Source: Jaapia argillacea MUCL 33604
Taxonomy: Eukaryota > Basidiomycota > Agaricomycetes > Jaapiales > Jaapiaceae
DNA: 64,000 nt
NCBI GenBank assembly: GCA_000697665.1
Contig: KL197713.1
Coordinates: 1,018,593-1,082,592, forward strand
Reading direction: 5' to 3'
Position 1 is the first letter of the stretch; the number at the start of each line of letters is the position of its first letter. Below are positions 45,001-56,447 of this stretch, one piece after another. Under the pieces are notes generated by a model, which worked only from the letters and a program-made list of their open reading frames with translations, was not told the origin of the DNA and ran no database searches. The translations under genes were made by a program, and so were the position numbers.

Positions 45001-48000
45001 AGATTACCAGAAGCGTCTTGACGATTTGTTTGCCCACCCGCTCATCCCACCCATCCTGCCAGGTGGATATGTCCGTCTCCATCTTGACACATTGTCTCTC
45101 TCGCTTTATCCTACCCCAACTGTAAGCCCTACTGCTCTTCCTCACCCTCGCCAAACACATCCCCTCAAGTCGATTCCTTCCAAATCACCAAAGGAGGGGA
45201 AATTCTCGATGTCAGAGTTATCCTTATTTGCGTTCTTTCAAGATAGTGGGGAAGGTTCAGGTTTGCGTGCGTACCCGATATTGATTAGCGACCCAAATCT
45301 GCCATTCCAATACCTCACTCCACACGTTCATCCACACCCTTCCTCTCATGGCGAACAGGTATCTCCTGTGCCTTCGTTACCTGTGTTTGAAGTTGTCGAT
45401 TGGACGGATTCTACACATAGCTCGCGCTCAGCGAAGGTCTCCATTTGGAGGACGAAAGCTCCCCCGGCTTCTCATGGAGGTTCAAATGTTCGCCGTTCAA
45501 CCGATGTCAGAAATGTGATGAGCTCGAGTCCTGGGAGGAAAGCCTTCACGCCGGAATTTGGTTTAGCACCGTTCCCGGGAAAGCCACCATCTCCAAACGT
45601 GGATACCAGGAGTTCACCATTTATCTCTGCCACTATCAAGCTGTCGACTGATGGCAATGTTGAGGTCAGTGCACAAGTCGTCCCTATCCATGTTTTCCTC
45701 GATCTTGGACTTCTCTCTGGTGGTTCGGACAAATCGGGTAGCTTGCTTGATTTCCTTGAGGATGCTTTCACTCTGCCGATACCCGCAGCGATACCAAAGG
45801 AAGGTCACACCTCCGATCACCGCGTCGATGAAGATTCGAGGTGGCAGGAAGAGGAAGGTGAGGAAGGTTCAGATGGTGGGGACACGCCGCCAGCTACCCC
45901 ACGTCATATGACGGTCCGAGAGAGGGAGAGGGTACAAGAGCGACAGAGACTGGAGCGACTTGTGTTGGAAGACCTAGAGTTGGACGTTGACTATGGGAAC
46001 CAGGGATATCGGGATAAGTCCCCAAAGCATCGAGGCTTGCCCCAGCAAACTAGTGCTAAAGCGACTCATACCCCAAAGGTCAGGTTAAAATGTTCGTGAA
46101 CTACACCCACATTAACATACCCCACAGAGGCAGAAGAAACCACTTCCTGAAGCTTCCTCGAAGGTGTGTACGAAGGTCAGCCTAAGTGCTGTTCGGCTTG
46201 AAATCCGCTGTCCTCCCTTGCATCCACAATGGCGACGTTCTGGCTCCTTGGTGGTTGACTGCCACGACCTATCCCTTGTGTTCGGCGCCGTTCCAGCTCC
46301 CTCTCAATCCGCATCAAACCAACGACCGAGATTCGTTGAAACCGCAACCTCTGCGCCGGTAACCCCGTCAAGCGGAACCAAGGGGAACGAATTGGCGTAT
46401 ATTGAATGGAGGCGAATGATTGTGGCGTATGCTGGAGTCGGACAAGCGCAGGCCATCGCCATTGTGTCGTTGGGCGATTTGGGTGGGTCGGCTGTGGACC
46501 GTCTTGGATCGGAAAGTGCATTTGTTCTTGGCGGTACCTCTCCGCCCACGGCTCCCTCGCATGGGATTGTTCAGTGCCCTAACATCCGTGTTGCTCATAC
46601 ATCCCTACCAACACGCCATCCATCTTCCAAAATACCCACCCTTGTTATCTCCGCTTCCATCCCGTCGGTTTATGTTAATCTCTCCAAACCGGTGCTCGAT
46701 GGGATGCAATTGTGGGCTGACGATATTAGTCAGTTCTTTGATCGGTTATCAAACTGCGGAGAAACAGACACAGAGAAGGCTGGCAGCAGAGATGCGAGCC
46801 TCATTGGGAGTCGATACTTTGCTCGGCAGGGGAGTAGTGGGGCGAGCAGTAGGACTAGTGCCGGAGTCTTGGGTGGGAAAGCGGTGCAGAATCCGGAAAG
46901 ATCTACTGGTGGTGAAGTTGTTGTAAAGCTGAATCTGTCGGAAGGCACGTCGCTGCGCTGTTTCACTACATTGGTTATTGACCCTTTTTCATCGGTGTAG
47001 CATTTATCAGATTAAACCTCCCTCGGGCATATGAAAACAGGGATATTCGCCCATTTGATCTCTCCGCCTCCGACGTGGATGTTCTGATGGAAGTTAAACC
47101 TGAGGGAAAGGTATCGTTGGTTCTTCTGCTTTGTACCAGGAGTCTCATTTGTTGTCAGGATGAAACCGTGATCACTCTCGCCGTGATGAACGTGGATATA
47201 AACGATATCACATCCACCGGCCAGGCGACTTCTTTACTAGCTCTCGCCTCCCCTCGTACTCTGGTACGTGGTGCAACAAATAGTATAAATCGCTCACTCA
47301 AGCCTGAGACCCCAGCTCGGCGTACGGAGACCAATGGTCAAGCTTCGGTTTACTTCCCTTGTGGTACCTGAAACAACTGCGAAGGAATCGAAAATTAAGT
47401 TGTCGTTACATGGTTTTCTATTCAACGCTTCACCACAACTCCAATGGGCTGAGGATCTGGCAACATTCGCCAAGGCTCCTCCAGGGGTGAGTATTCTTTT
47501 GTCTGTGAGGTGTTCCAAGTCTCATAGGGCACAGGCATTTGAATCAGTTATTCCTAGTGAAAGAACAAGGCTTTCTGTCAGGATACACGACAGCTCCATA
47601 CGTGCTTTTGCTCCACCTTATCCTGGTGCTCTGGTGCTGTTCCTTGGAGAGATTGACTTTACTACAGACCTTGTTGGTGCCTCCAAAGACTTTTCGTTCC
47701 ATCTATCCGTGCCTAGCCTCTCGATCCTCCTTGTTGACGACATTTCATCTGCCATCTCACACGATAACGCCAAAAATGAGACGTTCTCCTCGGGAGTTAT
47801 TTATTGGAAGGTCCGTATTGTTGCCATTCGATCGTGATCGAAATTGATGTCTATATACCAGAGAGCTGGCTACGCGTTGCTCACGGAGATTTCTGATCTT
47901 GATCTGGCATTTGAGCAGTCCGCCACTCCACTGCCCAGCATTACGGTAGGTACCCTTGCCATAGCCATCATATTTAACACACCCCAACTTCTTTGCAGGC

Positions 48001-50518
48001 CGTCGTCAACAAAATGGGCCTACAAGTTCATCTCTGTGCTGATAGTATCTCAGCTCTGACAGAGTTCATCGGGAGTTTAACCGCTTCATCGAAAGATCCA
48101 GAAGAGTATGTGTGGTACTGTCACCCATCGGTGTGATTCTTAAGCTTCTTAGACCGCCCTCCGCTCCCAAGTCGAGGAGGCCCACTCGTGTTTCAACTTC
48201 GGATAGCGGCAATGCACAGAACTTGATGTGTCCGTCTCTATCCTCTCTCGTCGCCCATTTTGTGCTGATGCACCGATTTCAGCTTCCGTCGATGAACATG
48301 CGTTCCGCAGACTGCCAGAAGTTGGATCTGCGGCCGATATGATCAACGATGACCTTCCGACGAACCTAGATTACCTTGACGCGTCCTTTGGAGCTGCTGC
48401 TGGCTTCCGCGAGCTCACGGACGAAGATCTAGACGAATTTGATGTCAAAGACGTTCCTGAGACACCTTCGTCAGTCACCGGGATCATATCAAATGTCGGT
48501 GGGGAGACAATCAGAATGCTCCACCACGAAGGGATCAATATCGTTGAAAACTTTTATGACACCCTTCCTCCAGATTTGGAGACGAATTCCCGGTGTGTAA
48601 CTCTGTCTTTCATATTCTTTCCGTACTTACACCACTGCCAGGACTGGCGATACGACCTTGCGGGTCCGCGCTCACGATTGCGATGTCGTCCTATTATTAT
48701 ATGACGGCTACGACTGGGCCCGCACTCGCAAGACCATAGAAGAAGAAATCAAAGCAATGAAACGTCGTCTAGCGAAGATTCGACAGCTTCTTGCCAGTGG
48801 CCAAAATTACGATCCGAACGTCCAAGAAACCAGCGCGCTTCTATTCAATTCCGTCTACATAGGATTGGAGCAAGACGTCGACGAGCTTGAGCCAGGTGCC
48901 ATCATTGCTGCCATAGACGAGGAGCTGAGGGAGGATGCTGAGACAGCTACTCAGAGCTCCTGGCAGTCTCTCAAACCCCATGCAGCAGCTAAATCACCTC
49001 CACGTTCAAGCCGTGGTCATCGCAAGAGATTGACGCGTTCAAAGGGACCGAGCATTGAGATCAAGTTGATGGGCCTGAGCAGTGAAGTTGACCAGTACAG
49101 GCCTGGTGAACCGATGGCGTCGCGAGTATTTGCCACGGTCCGTGACCTGGAAATTCTTGACCACATCAAGACATCCACTTGGAGAAAGTTCCTTTCTGAG
49201 TTACTATCCGACTCACGAGGGAACGTTCGTGAAACTGAATCCAACATGGTCCGCGTTGAACTTCTCATGGTCCATCCTGTTGCCGGAAATGCGTCAGAAG
49301 AAGCAAGGCTCCGAGTACGATCCCTCCTCTGCTTTGAGATATCGTCCAACTAATTTTTGTGCGAAGGCCAAAATCTTGCCTCTGAGGTTGAACGTAGACC
49401 AAGATGCCCTTGACTTTCTGAAGAAATTCTTCAGTTTCAAAGACCCTCACGTCACCCCATCGCAGACAGAGCCGACAGATGAAATCTACTTTCGTAAGAC
49501 TACTTTCCTCCTACCTGCATATTTCCTGAATATCGTACTCTTACAGAGCACGCAGAGGTATTCCCTGTGGACCTCAAATTGGACTATAAACCTCGTCGTG
49601 TTGACTACAGGGCGCTGCGAGAGGGAAAGACAATCGAACTGATGAATTTCTTCCACTTTGATGGCTCCGAGATGACCCTCCGACATCTCACTCTCCATGG
49701 CGTGAGTGTCTGCTTTGATACTATGATGTTGAATACACATGCTGTTTTGCAGATCACTGGTTGGCCACGGTTTTTCGACTTGCTCAACGACCTTTGGACT
49801 CCCGACGTCAAGGCTACCCAGATGGTCGACGTGATTTCTGGTGTCGCCCCCATCCGCTCTGTGGTCAACGTTGGGTCCGGAGTTGCAGACCTCGTCCTTA
49901 TCCCTATCGCTCAATATAAGAAAGATGGTCGAGTGATCCGCGGTATGCAGAAGGGAACGACGGCCTTCATGCAAACTACGGCAATGGAGATGATCAAGCT
50001 GGGCGCTCGGCTCGCCACGGGTACACAAGTCATACTTGAGCAAGCCGAGACTGTCCTTGGTGGTCAGTTCAAGGAGCCGATGACAATCGAAGCACTGCAA
50101 CTACCCGCGGGTGCTGACCTTTCGGAGTCGGGTCTGGCATCGGAGGAAGACGATGAAACGAGGGACCTAATCAGCAAGTATGCTGAACAACCGGGGGATG
50201 TCAAAGAGGGAATTCAATTTGCTTACAAGAGTTTGAGGAAGAACCTCAATTCGGCCGCTCAGACGATATTAGCTGTACCCATGGAGGTGTACGAACGATC
50301 TGGGGATGAGGTGAACAAAAAGTCGGCTTATTGGGTTTATTATCGCTGATGTTGGATTACAGGGCGCTGTGCGAGCTGTAATTCGCGCCGTCCCGATCGC
50401 TGTTCTGAAACCGATGATTGGTGCCAGCGAAGCCGTGAGCAAGACCCTCTTTGGACTGCAGAATTCTTTGGACCCCAAAGCAAGATACGAAACTGAAGCG
50501 AAATACAAGCAACGTTGA
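42074..50518 (+). CDS. ATG2: Autophagy-related lipid-transfer protein ATG2
   Basis: ATG2 is a rod-shaped protein that moves phospholipids from the ER to the growing phagophore with ATG9 and ATG18. The chorein-like N-terminus begins at 42074 (ALPSSIQTRFLSFVLKRSLG; SGYVQVKDLQLDED). After a 60-nt intron (42287..42346), a single 3.7-kb exon (42347..46078) carries INTTLDTLSLGLPIHLHKG and then a very long Ser/Pro/Asp/Glu-rich region. Many small exons follow, encoding the repeating-beta-groove body and the conserved C-terminal domain (GVAPIRSVVNVGSGVADLV; LPMEQY-type IAQYKKDGRVIRGMQKGT; GASEAVSKTLFGLQNSLDP). I estimate roughly 2,400-2,500 residues, longer than yeast (about 1,600) or human (about 1,900). 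The excess is mainly the disordered insert. The exact boundary of the intron near 46950-47010 is uncertain. Confidence 0.92.
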
Positions 50519-50709
50519 CGACATATAACGAATTCTGCGTTCATCTATCTCTGTAGCATATCACCATCATCATCGCATTTGTACTCCTACAGCAACATGC
50601 AAGGATATTGTATTATTCCTTACTATCAAGTATACAGCTCCTTCTGGTCGCATAGAGCATAGAATCGAACACCTCGGATATAATGGAGAGACGAACCCAA
50701 GCGCCTTCA

Positions 50710-51531
50710 TCAATCGAGATCCATACCCATGGACTGCCCGCCGCCAGGAACAAGTGCACTGCGTGTTTTCGATCTCGCTGGAACTTTGATCTTTTCCCGG
50801 ATAGGTGACTCTGTACTCTCGACCGCCATCGGCTGGACAAGTTTGACGGAGTCTCTTGTCTTGGCTTCCAGTTTTTTCTTTCTGTGTGTCCTGAGCTTCT
50901 CTTTGGCTGCTGCCATCCTATAGTTGGGTAGTTGGTGTGAGTATAGGGTTCAAGGCGCGGATGGGAGAAGAAAACGTACCTGTGTCTCCAGAAAGCGTGC
51001 TCTCTCCGCGACTTGATCTCTCCAATACGCTTCATCGCCTTGATTGTCGTTTGTACCAGTTCGCGATCGTAGCGAACAGGCACATTTCTGCGTTTCTCGA
51101 AATCGATAGTGGAATCCTGGGCCAAGCACCTCGGTTAAACAGAGGTATATACCTTGGTAAAAGAATACTTACGATAGTCATCTCTTTCCCCGCTGCCTTG
51201 CGGAAAGCCTTCGTCCATCGTACTTTGCGAGGGTTACGTTTCATCCTACCAGGGTACTACGATCAACGTTCGTTCGTTAAGCCTCTCATGAAGCCCATAC
51301 GCACTTGAAATTCTTGTGACATCTGAAAAAATACGTCAGAGGAGTCTTCGAGCAATTGAAACGAGATAAAACGAACTTTGAGGTACAGAAACGGAAGACT
51401 TTTGCGTCGTTTCTGACGAAGGCAGAACCTGACAGTGGATATGAGAAAAGAATGAGACTGAGCTGGGTAGACGACGAACCGTGGCCGGGGTACACGCTCT
51501 TCGAGCAGAAGTAGCACTTTTCAATACGCAT
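50710..51531 (-). CDS. RLP24: Ribosome biogenesis factor RLP24 (eL24-like)
   Basis: RLP24 is a placeholder for eL24 on pre-60S particles. It is exchanged in the cytoplasm through the AAA-ATPase Drg1. The protein is about 180 residues in six short exons beginning at 51531. Its N-terminus, [18 protein letters not shown], then [12 protein letters not shown] and CHKNFK, gives the L24e C2C2 zinc finger. The core block [22 protein letters not shown] follows, then [16 protein letters not shown]. These match human RSL24D1 nearly residue for residue. The C-terminus is basic with an acidic end. Intron positions between zinc ligands were fixed by restoring CTSK-CHKNFK. Confidence 0.95.
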
Positions 51532-51767
51532 GATTCCAAGGACAGGTCAATAGGAGAGGAAACTTCTGCAGGCAGGCTGCCTGACTCGGTGAGGCGTTGT
51601 AAGGCGGGAGAGAGCAAAGAAATTCAAGCGTGGGAAATCACTAAAACTAGTGATCGACTCTGCTTGCAGGGCTAAGTACAGTATTCCACAGACCCAGGTA
51701 ATCTACAAAGATAAAACACAAGGTTTCACAAGCCCAACAATATATCATAATCTCTAGAAAACTGACG

Positions 51768-52864
51768 TCAAGGACCCGCCTTCTTGATTTGTCCCTCCTC
51801 ATAGCTCTCGTGCCTGCTCAAGAACTCATACACATCCGCGGCGATCCAATCATGCATCCGACTGGTGGGGTGCAAATGGTCGACCCAAATCCCTCCATAT
51901 GCCTTTCGTCCATCCCCAGCCTTGAATCCATGCTTCACTGGATCGTCGAGGACGCGAGTAAATGTCATCCAAGAGGAGTATATCATGGTGGTGACGTCTG
52001 GGTGCTTGGTGGAGAACTCCTCGGCACACGATTGAAGTTTGGTGTTCCATGTGGCGTAGGGTTGTGCTCTATCCCTTGAGGATTCTGGCACTGGGGGGAG
52101 GGGTGAGTGAGGGGTTATGAGTGGGTTGGTGTGGGGAAGGGTACCTGCTGGTGATCTATTGATGGGGGGGACATTGATGAAAAGGAAATTCCTAGCGCCG
52201 GCTTCGTATACGAGTTCTTGCATCTCAAAAAGTTTCTCTACGCTCTTTGAGGGATCAAAGTTGTACCTAGGGGAGAGCACAGACGGTTATTTCAGGGCCA
52301 ATCCTCCTTGGAACATTGATCATTGACCCTCACGCTGCATCATTGATCCCAATCCAAGTAACTTCAAACCAACTTTTCATAAGCACGCTCACCACGGAGC
52401 CAACAAATTAAAATCCGTCAACTCACTGAAAAGCGTGTCTTCACTCTTCCACTCTGCCCATTGCGGTTTCTTTCCAACGACGGGCAAGAACTTCTTGACG
52501 ATCTGTTTCTGCACTCCAGCGATGGTATCTCCACCCACGGCGTAGCAAAAGGCCAATAACGGACTATGAGTGTAGTTGGTGACCAAGTGGCCTACCCAGT
52601 TAGGTTCGTTTCGTTCCGCCCAGGTGACACCGGGGTATGCGACTCCGAGAGGTTGTTCGGGTGTTGGTTTAGGTTCTTCTGGAGAGTAGTGGTATCCTAC
52701 ATCACTGTACGAATCGCCACTGTGATGTGATCAAGACGGAGGCTTCGTTAGGTGAATGAAGGTGAAGGGGGAAGCGCGACGGACAAGATAACGAGGTATT
52801 TCAGCTTGTCGTATCCAAGCCAGCTGGGAGTGATTTGGATGGCTTGGGAGAAGAATGAGGCCAT
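51768..52864 (-). CDS. SGNH/GDSL-family esterase (CE16-like)
   Basis: Exons in transcript order are 52864..52785, 52719..52427, 52361..52334, 52266..52145 and 52084..51768, giving 279 residues. Block I is FGDSYSDVGY with the nucleophile Ser. Block II is the Gly in CYAVGGDTI. Block III is WIGINDAAYNF with the oxyanion Asn. Block V is VDHLHPT with the catalytic Asp and His. The order and spacing match fungal carbohydrate esterases that deacetylate plant polysaccharide fragments. No clear signal peptide precedes block I: the first 28 residues are MASFFSQAIQITPSWLGYD and so on. It may act inside the cell or the start may lie further upstream. It diverges from SAM37, with only 133 bp between the start codons. 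Confidence 0.88.
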
Positions 52865-52997
52865 CCCTCTCGATGTTTGTAGGATAACGGTCGGACGGAG
52901 GTTCAGAATGATAGGGGTCCGATCAAACGGTAGCCACGTGGATTCATTTACAGGCCATTTTCGGATGGCGATCAACCATCCCTCGACAGTTACCAGG
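52865..52997. promoter_or_regulatory. compact divergent promoter, esterase / SAM37
   Basis: The start codons of the minus-strand esterase and the plus-strand SAM37 gene are 133 bp apart, so both promoters and 5' UTRs share this space. No TATA box is visible. Confidence 0.55.
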
Positions 52998-54428
52998 ATG
53001 GCTCCCCCCTTCGTCCTCCATGTCTGGCCTGGTAACTGGGACCTACCCTCCATCGAACCATCGTGTCTCGTAGCCATTCTATACCTCCAGGCTGCTATTC
53101 CAGGGAAGTTTGCTCTGTCAACATGCACAGACCCAGACCTTTCTCCTAGTGGTGGGTTAGTGTTCCTTCTCCACCCTACCATCTTGTTTCTGATCACCGT
53201 ACATTCTGCTCGCTTGTCTGGTGGTGGTAAACAGGTCAACTGCCATACTTGACACATGAACTTCAGGTAGTGTCGCCACTCTCCTCGATCATTAAGTACG
53301 TCTCGGGGATCCGACCAGCCAGTTTGGTCGGAGAGGGGGAAGCTCCTGCTGGTGGTACCCCCGCACGCGCGGTTATTCCTGACTTGGATAGGCAGCTGGG
53401 ACTGGTGGATAAATCTAAGAGTATTGCTTGGTGTGCACACGTTGAGTCTCACTTTGGTGACCTCTTGGTGAGTTATATTTTTCTTTCAATACTCCCAGGT
53501 CTGACAAGTTTAAAGGCGCACGTCATGTACTCACTGGACGCCAACTGGACGCAACTCATCGGACCTACCCTCGCCTCCGACTTACCCGTTCCACAAAAGT
53601 ACTACGTCCCAGGTCGTATCAGGGAGGCCTACAAACCCCGATTGGAAGCTTCCGACCTTTGGAATCTACCCGGGGTCGAGCAAGAAGAAAAAACCAAGTT
53701 TGGCGAGAAGAAACCAGAGGAGAAGAAGGAGCATAAGTTCAAACGGGTGTTTGAACGCGAAAAGGTATCTGCTGAACGTTTTTCGTGAGGGTTCTCGTTC
53801 TGACCGATCGGCGTGGAAAGGTGGCGGAAAGAGCGAAAGAATGTTTTGATATCTATTCCAGGCTTTTGGGTGACAAGCAGTATTTCTACCTCGACCGGTA
53901 CGACCCTACTATACATTTACTGCATTTACGAACTCAAAAGACGTCAACAGGCCTACCACGTTGGACGTCTTCTTAGCATCCTACGTTCTCCTCCTTATCG
54001 ACCCACCGTACCCCGACTCTCTCCTCCAAACCCTCCTCCTTGGTTCTTACCCAGCACTAACACTCCACGCGCGCAGAGTGTATAACCGCGTCTTCCCCGA
54101 CATCAACTCATTCCCAAAAACACTGCCACCACAGACACATTCATTGACCGCACTCTTTCCTTCTTTGCCTTCGTTTGGGTTGAGTTTTGGAGGCAAGAAG
54201 AAGCAGACAAGTGAAGAGGAGAAGGAATTTACGAGATATAGGTGGGGGTGGATTGGGCTTGCTGTGGTTGGAGCCGTCGTTTCGTGGGCGATGTTGGGTC
54301 CGAGGTTCGTTATCGTTGTTTCTACCCCGGATAACGATGAGGAGGAAGGAGAGGCAGAGTTTGAGGAGAAGGAAGAATTTGTTCCACCCCACTTGGATGG
54401 AGATGAGGAGGAAGAGGAAGAGCGATAA
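52998..54428 (+). CDS. SAM37: Mitochondrial outer-membrane sorting protein SAM37/metaxin-like
   Basis: Exons are 52998..53151, 53235..53467, 53516..53764, 53821..53897 and 53951..54428, giving 396 residues. It belongs to the SAM complex that inserts beta-barrels into the mitochondrial outer membrane. The N-terminal glutathione-transferase-like half begins LHVWPGNWDLPSIEPSCLVAIL and contains QLPYLTHELQVVSP, the thioredoxin-fold pattern of metaxins. The C-terminal half has the GST-C helices (RLLGDKQYFYLDRPTTLDVFLASY). A single membrane helix (WGWIGLAVVGAVVSWAML) precedes a strongly acidic tail. The second intron (48 nt, 53468..53515) is in frame and stop-free. Retention would add 16 residues. 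A C-terminal helix favours SAM37 over SAM35. Confidence 0.78.
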
Positions 54429-54617
54429 TCTACCTATGCTACACCAGTGCTCGTACCTTGAGAAATACAATACCCACGAACTTGGGACTTGGGGTGCCTT
54501 GCCTGTCTGTCTGCATCGTGACTCTGTAACTCATTGTGACGTGACCCCTAACCTACGTGACGCCGGACCGCTTGCAGCTTGACCACAGTCGACGCAAAGT
54601 CGACGAGCGCGAGCGCC

Positions 54618-56382
54618 ATGGACGACGACCTCATTGTTGTGGACGACATCGAGCAACCCGGCACATCCACAGCACAGAACGGTGCCCCTTCATCTGGTGT
54701 TACCAATGGCAGGCCAACTCGCACCCACGTCGAACAACTCCGTTCATCTCTCCGTCGTCGAAGCACAACACCTGCAACCCCAGGTATGCCATCTTCCTCT
54801 GAGAGCAGAACAACCCGTTCAGCAGCACTGCGATCAAAACCGCAACCAAAGTTGAAGCTCAAGTTGAGCGAGAAAGCGGCGGCTCAAGCTCCTGGGATGT
54901 CTTTCCTTGGGTCGTATGACCGGGAATTGGATTCGGACGATGAGGAGTTGGCATTTGAGGAGCAGTTTGTGTTGAGGCTTCCTCCTGGTGATGATTGTGA
55001 GAAGTTGAAAAAGATGGTGAATTCGAGAGAGATTGGGAATGATGTTTGGTTCAAGTTCAAAGGTATGTGCTCTCATACAAGGGGATCAGGAACGTCACTA
55101 ACCTCAATCCCTACGCTGACTCAAGATTCGAGACGAGCAGTATTTCATATAGGCAACTCGACTTATTCTGCGAAACTTGTCGACCTTCCATGTATTATCG
55201 AATCCCAAAAGACTTTGGATAATAAGCAGATGTTTAAAGTCGCAGACATATGTCAGGTCACCACCTTCTCCTCATTACTTCCCACCTGTCCTGACAGTTA
55301 AGTTTTGTGTCTAGATGTTGGTAGTGGAGGACCGCATAGAGAGCGAAGACGCTCTGTCAAACCAGCGAAGTTTCAACATTGACGAATTCATTTGGCCACA
55401 TGGTATCACCATCCCGCTACGTTGGGCACGAAAACGGAGATTTCGGAAACGGGTGAACCGCAGGGTGAGTTTCTGATTCCCCTCCCCACAGAATCTCATT
55501 TATTGATCACGCCCTGGATCGCCAGACTATAGAGAGTGTAGAGGAACAAGTTGAGCGATTACTCGAAGCCGATGCAGCTGCTTCTCAAGTCAAATACGGT
55601 CGGTGTCACCTTTATTTCTTTGTGTTCTGGTCCATCAATTAACCCTCGCACTTAACTCTGGATGTCCAGATGTCATGGAAAACGTCAACCCGGACATGTC
55701 TGATTCAGAACTAGCTGACAGAGAAGACCCCTTCGACGCCCCAACGCCTGCCTTCGGCTCCGAAGCTGGTGAAGCTCCAACACCGGGTCCAGATGGCGAA
55801 GCGGGCGATGGTGAAGAAGGTGACGAAGGTGAAGGCGACGGTGAAGGAGAAGGGGAAGAAGCAGAAGGTGATATCGACGAGGAGTTAGCTGCCGAACTTG
55901 ATTTAGCTCTTGGGGACGAAGAGGACGAAGGCGAGGATGATGAGGACGATGATGATGAGAGTGAAGAGGAGGAGGATGACGAAGATGAGGATGAGGAGGT
56001 GGGTCAGGCTAGGAAGTTGTTGAACGAAGAGATTAGAGATTTGGAAGCTGCTGTTGGGAAGAAGGAGAGTGAGGTTGCTAGCTCTGCTAATCCACTGATC
56101 AGGGTTCGTTGCTTCGTTCCATTTTCTATGTATTTGGTGGGTCTAATTCTGTGTGTCATTGTCCAGCGACGCTTTGAGGACGCGTTGAAGAAGTTGAGAG
56201 CGGATCTTGAGATGAAGATGGCGCAGAGGGAAGAGATGAAGGAGAAGCAGCGACTGCAGAAGGAGGGGGTTGCATCGGAGGGTGCGTACACATATGGGAT
56301 CGGGAACGATGACGAGGAAGGCGGGGATGATGGTGATCTGTTTGGGCCAGAGGAACCGATGGTCGCAATGGACATTGGTTGA
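54618..56382 (+). CDS. TAF7: TFIID subunit TAF7 (TAFII55 family)
   Basis: Exons are 54618..55062, 55126..55256, 55315..55464, 55526..55598, 55670..56103 and 56167..56382, giving 482 residues. TAF7 binds TAF1 within TFIID and restrains its acetyltransferase activity. The TAFII55 N-terminal domain runs from about residue 110: EEQFVLRLPPGDDCEKL, DVWFKFKDSRRAVFHIGN, AKLVDLPCIIESQKTLD and FKVADICQMLVVEDRI. It ends with FIWPHGITIPLRWARKRRFRKRV. A long acidic Glu/Asp/Gly low-complexity region follows, then a coiled-coil-like Lys/Glu-rich helix. The last intron (63 nt) is in frame without stops. The stop is 65 bp from the convergent GAA1 stop, so the 3' UTRs almost certainly overlap. Confidence 0.93.
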
Positions 56383-56447
56383 AGCCTTGGGTTATCTAGC
56401 CATGGTCGGTCGCAAGTTTGTGTAGGGATACACGCCCGAAGTTAATA

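Noticed and set aside
49486-50100. Minus-strand open frame of 204 codons
   Set aside because: It is antisense to conserved ATG2 C-terminal exons that carry clear family motifs, so it is a shadow.
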